DNA of 7,572 bases, from positions 1 through 7,572 of the forward strand of contig JAUWBP010000039.1 of assembly GCA_030601665.1 (NCBI GenBank), read 5' to 3'. Position numbers and translations under genes: made by a program. This DNA comes from Hadesarchaea archaeon (GTDB lineage Archaea > Hadarchaeota > Hadarchaeia > Hadarchaeales > Hadarchaeaceae). The notes under the pieces were generated by a model. It was given only the letters and a program-made list of their open reading frames with translations, was not told the origin of the DNA and searched no databases. This document shows, piece after piece, positions 6,104-7,572 of this stretch; within the stretch, counting starts at the first letter, position 1, and each line of letters opens with the position of its first letter.

Positions 6104-6634
6104 ATGGCCAGATATTTTATCCGTGGTCTAATCGACGGTTCTCTGTCCACGCTCGGTATAGTTATCGGCGCCAGCATCGCTATCGGCCTAAGTCCGGAAG
6201 CGGCTCGAATTATTGTAGCCGCCGGGATTGGAGGCGGAATCGCGAATGGGCTCTCAAATATCATCGGAGCATTCGCAGCCGAGAAAACCGTTGCCCACAA
6301 GGAACTGGAGAGGGTCGAGCGAGCAATGCTCAAGCGTGGCGCGATCAAGAACAGCGAGCTGCACAGAGAGACCGAGAAGAAGATCATCTCAAGCAGCGTG
6401 ATAGATGGGTTAGCGACGATCGGCGGGTCGGTAATCCCCGTGCTGCCGTTTTTCATTCTGCCCGCGCTTCCGGCGTTGGAGTGGTCGGTAGCTGTGACAC
6501 TCGCGTTTTTCTTTGCCCTAGGGATCTACATCGGCAGGGTCTCGAGGGAGAACCTCGCGCTCTCAGGCTTCAAGATGGTATTGTTCGCCGGAGCGACCGC
6601 GGGAATCGCTGCTTTAATAAAGATAGTTATGTGA
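6104..6634 (+). CDS. VIT1/CCC1-family membrane protein (TIGR00267-like)
   Basis: A 176-aa integral membrane protein. It matches the small archaeal branch of the VIT1/CCC1 (vacuolar iron/manganese transporter) family: an N-terminal IRGLIDGSLSTLGIVIGAS segment (Asp11-Gly12 motif in helix 1), a second helix with GGGIANGLSNIIGAFAAEK (43-61), and a charged cytoplasmic stretch (62-95) rich in Glu and Lys. A second VIDGLATIGGSVIPVLP block (99-115) and two more helices (about 128-144 and 157-175) follow. In eukaryotic VIT1 the metal-binding domain contains several Glu residues; here Glu60, 67, 69, 72, 85, 89 and 91 lie in the matching region. Divalent metal transport is known for larger relatives but unproven for this short group. 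The promoter is shared with the divergent antiporter-remnant/exchanger unit. The stop lies three bases from the convergent MJ1316-family gene. Confidence 0.88.
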   Translation: MARYFIRGLIDGSLSTLGIVIGASIAIGLSPEAARIIVAAGIGGGIANGLSNIIGAFAAEKTVAHKELERVERAMLKRGAIKNSELHRETEKKIISSSVIDGLATIGGSVIPVLPFFILPALPALEWSVAVTLAFFFALGIYIGRVSRENLALSGFKMVLFAGATAGIAALIKIVM

Positions 6635-6637
6635 TGT

Positions 6638-6880
6638 CTAGGTCTTCCGCCAGAGAATTTTGCCCCGTGCTTCTATTTGTAGGACGCGATGATAGGGAAT
6701 CTCGACCTCCCCATCGGGCGAAGCCACGTGCATGAAGCCGCGCCCGAGCTCGAGGATATCGCTACCCTCGATGACACGTTTATCGTTCGGGGCACCCCGA
6801 TGCAGGATCGTCACTTTGGCGCTTTGCAACTCGTCCTCGCCCCCCCACTTCAGCTTGTTCAACATCTCGCGCGGTCCCAT
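6638..6880 (-). CDS. MJ1316/DUF504 (UPF0248) family protein
   Basis: An 80-aa protein, the usual length for stand-alone archaeal members of this family (MJ1316 RNA cyclic group end recognition domain, formerly DUF504). Characteristic blocks are visible: LNKLKW at residues 7-12, VTILHRGAP at 23-31, DIL at 41-43, IPYHRVLQIE at 61-70 and a terminal ILWRK. The family is proposed to recognise RNA ends or act in RNA repair; this is from family knowledge, not sequence proof. The start MGPREMLNKLKW fits family N-termini. No convincing Shine-Dalgarno precedes ATG 6880, and an AAATACT element 27-33 bases upstream suggests leaderless transcription. It lies 44 bases downstream of the metallo-hydrolase gene on the same strand and could be read from it as well. 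Confidence 0.92.
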   Translation of the reverse strand: MGPREMLNKLKWGGEDELQSAKVTILHRGAPNDKRVIEGSDILELGRGFMHVASPDGEVEIPYHRVLQIEARGKILWRKT

Positions 6881-6906
6881 TTGGGTCAGTAGAATTTAGC
6901 CAATTG

Positions 6907-6913
6907 AGTATTT
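6907..6913 (-). promoter_or_regulatory. Possible TATA element for the MJ1316-family gene
   Basis: The 44-base gap between the hydrolase stop and ATG 6880 is A/T-rich. On the minus strand it contains AAATACT, 27-33 bases before the ATG, the spacing expected for a leaderless archaeal message. The call is weak and positional. Confidence 0.3.
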
Positions 6914-6924
6914 GAGTTAATTGC

Positions 6925-7572
6925 CTAGATGTAACCGACGAGCTCGAGCGCCTCTAACACGTGCCTGCGCGCATTTCTTTCGGCGAGCGGGCCGTGTCCG
7001 GGGTACAGTCGCTCCACCTCAAGCTTTGCCAGCTTCTGCAGCGAACGGGCTAACGCCTCGCCATCGCCGGTCGGCCAGTCCGTGCGCCCGATGCCGCCGC
7101 AGAAAAATGTGTCGCCGGAAAACAGTACCCCCTGCTCGCGCCCGTACATGCAAATGCTGCCTCGAGTGTGGCCGGGCGTGTGGATGACCTCGAGGGTGAG
7201 TTCGCCCAGCTTGACCCGATCGCCCTCGTGGAGCTCGCGCGCTATCTCAAGGGGCTCGAGCTTCCTGCCGAGAGCCTCGGCGGCCGTGATAACCTGATCG
7301 CCCTTTCGAAGCAGTTCCGCCTCGAGCTCGTGAATCGTCACCTCGCAGCCTGCAGCCCGCACGAAATCGCGGTCACCCCCCACGTGGTCGTAGTGGCAGT
7401 GGGTGTTGATGATGAGCTTGATATCGCTCGGCTTTAGGTTGAACTTGCTGAGGTTCCGCTTGACCTTCTCGAAGTTTTGTCCCGTGCCAGCGTCGATGAG
7501 CGCGATTACCTTGTCGATGACCAGATAGATGTTCGAGTCGGAGCCCAAGCCGCCGATTTGGTGGATTTGCAT
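6925..7572 (-). CDS. Metallo-beta-lactamase-fold hydrolase (glyoxalase II-like)
   Basis: A 215-aa cytoplasmic hydrolase of the metallo-beta-lactamase superfamily with the complete two-metal ligand set: THCHYDH at residues 57-63 (His58, His60, Asp62, His63), TPGHTRGS at 132-139 (His135), SGDT at 152-155 (Asp154) and YPGHGP at 190-195 (His193). This pattern is shared by glyoxalase II (hydroxyacylglutathione hydrolase) and related thioesterases. The protein lacks the longer C-terminal helical domain of classical glyoxalase II, so its substrate is probably another thioester or ester and is not predictable. The ATG is the last codon of the window (7570-7572). MQIHQIGG is a typical family beginning, but a start further upstream outside the window cannot be excluded. 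The MJ1316-family gene follows in the same direction. Confidence 0.93.
   Translation of the reverse strand: MQIHQIGGLGSDSNIYLVIDKVIALIDAGTGQNFEKVKRNLSKFNLKPSDIKLIINTHCHYDHVGGDRDFVRAAGCEVTIHELEAELLRKGDQVITAAEALGRKLEPLEIARELHEGDRVKLGELTLEVIHTPGHTRGSICMYGREQGVLFSGDTFFCGGIGRTDWPTGDGEALARSLQKLAKLEVERLYPGHGPLAERNARRHVLEALELVGYI

Noticed and set aside
6921..7437. Plus-strand open frames opposite the metallo-hydrolase
   Set aside because: Arg/Cys/Pro-rich shadow translations of a gene with an intact metal-ligand set on the other strand.

Overview
The window looks like part of an archaeal chromosome, most likely from a euryarchaeal-type lineage; I cannot name the genus. Support comes from an MJ1316/DUF504 protein (an archaeal hallmark), a short VIT1/CCC1-type protein of the archaeal TIGR00267 kind, pilin-like proteins with archaeal class III-type N-termini, TATA-like elements at archaeal spacing, and several nearly leaderless starts. 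Coding density is very high and no gene-free stretch exceeds about 85 bases. I see no tRNA, rRNA, CRISPR array, insertion sequence or attachment site.

Region 1 (18-4402, plus strand) is a tight run of six genes joined by gaps of 1-5 bases or by start/stop overlaps. Every product has one N-terminal hydrophobic helix and a presumed outside domain. Five are small (121-224 aa) and the last is a 688-aa protein with a long helical ectodomain and a Pro/Trp-rich C-terminal part. Four begin with a short charged leader ending in Arg/Lys-Gly just before the helix, as in prepilins processed by archaeal prepilin peptidase. I read this as the pilin/minor-pilin/adhesin half of a type IV pilus-like or secretion-like surface machine. 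Its motor ATPase and membrane platform would lie before position 1. This is the best candidate here for an undescribed system.

Region 2 (4385-6022, minus strand) holds a 141-aa helical/coiled-coil protein that overlaps the end of the 688-aa gene tail to tail, then a complete YrbG-like Na+/Ca2+ exchanger. Directly upstream of the exchanger is a small decayed gene: a membrane-helix start joined out of frame to what looks like the last two helices of a cation:proton antiporter.

Region 3 (6023-7572) starts with an 81-bp divergent promoter region with a palindromic TATTAATA. It drives the plus-strand VIT1/CCC1-family membrane protein and, on the other strand, the decayed antiporter and exchanger. 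Convergent to the VIT gene is a minus-strand pair: a metallo-beta-lactamase-fold hydrolase with a full metal-ligand set, followed by the MJ1316-family protein. The middle of the window therefore has a cation-transport theme, next to but transcriptionally separate from the pilin-like operon.
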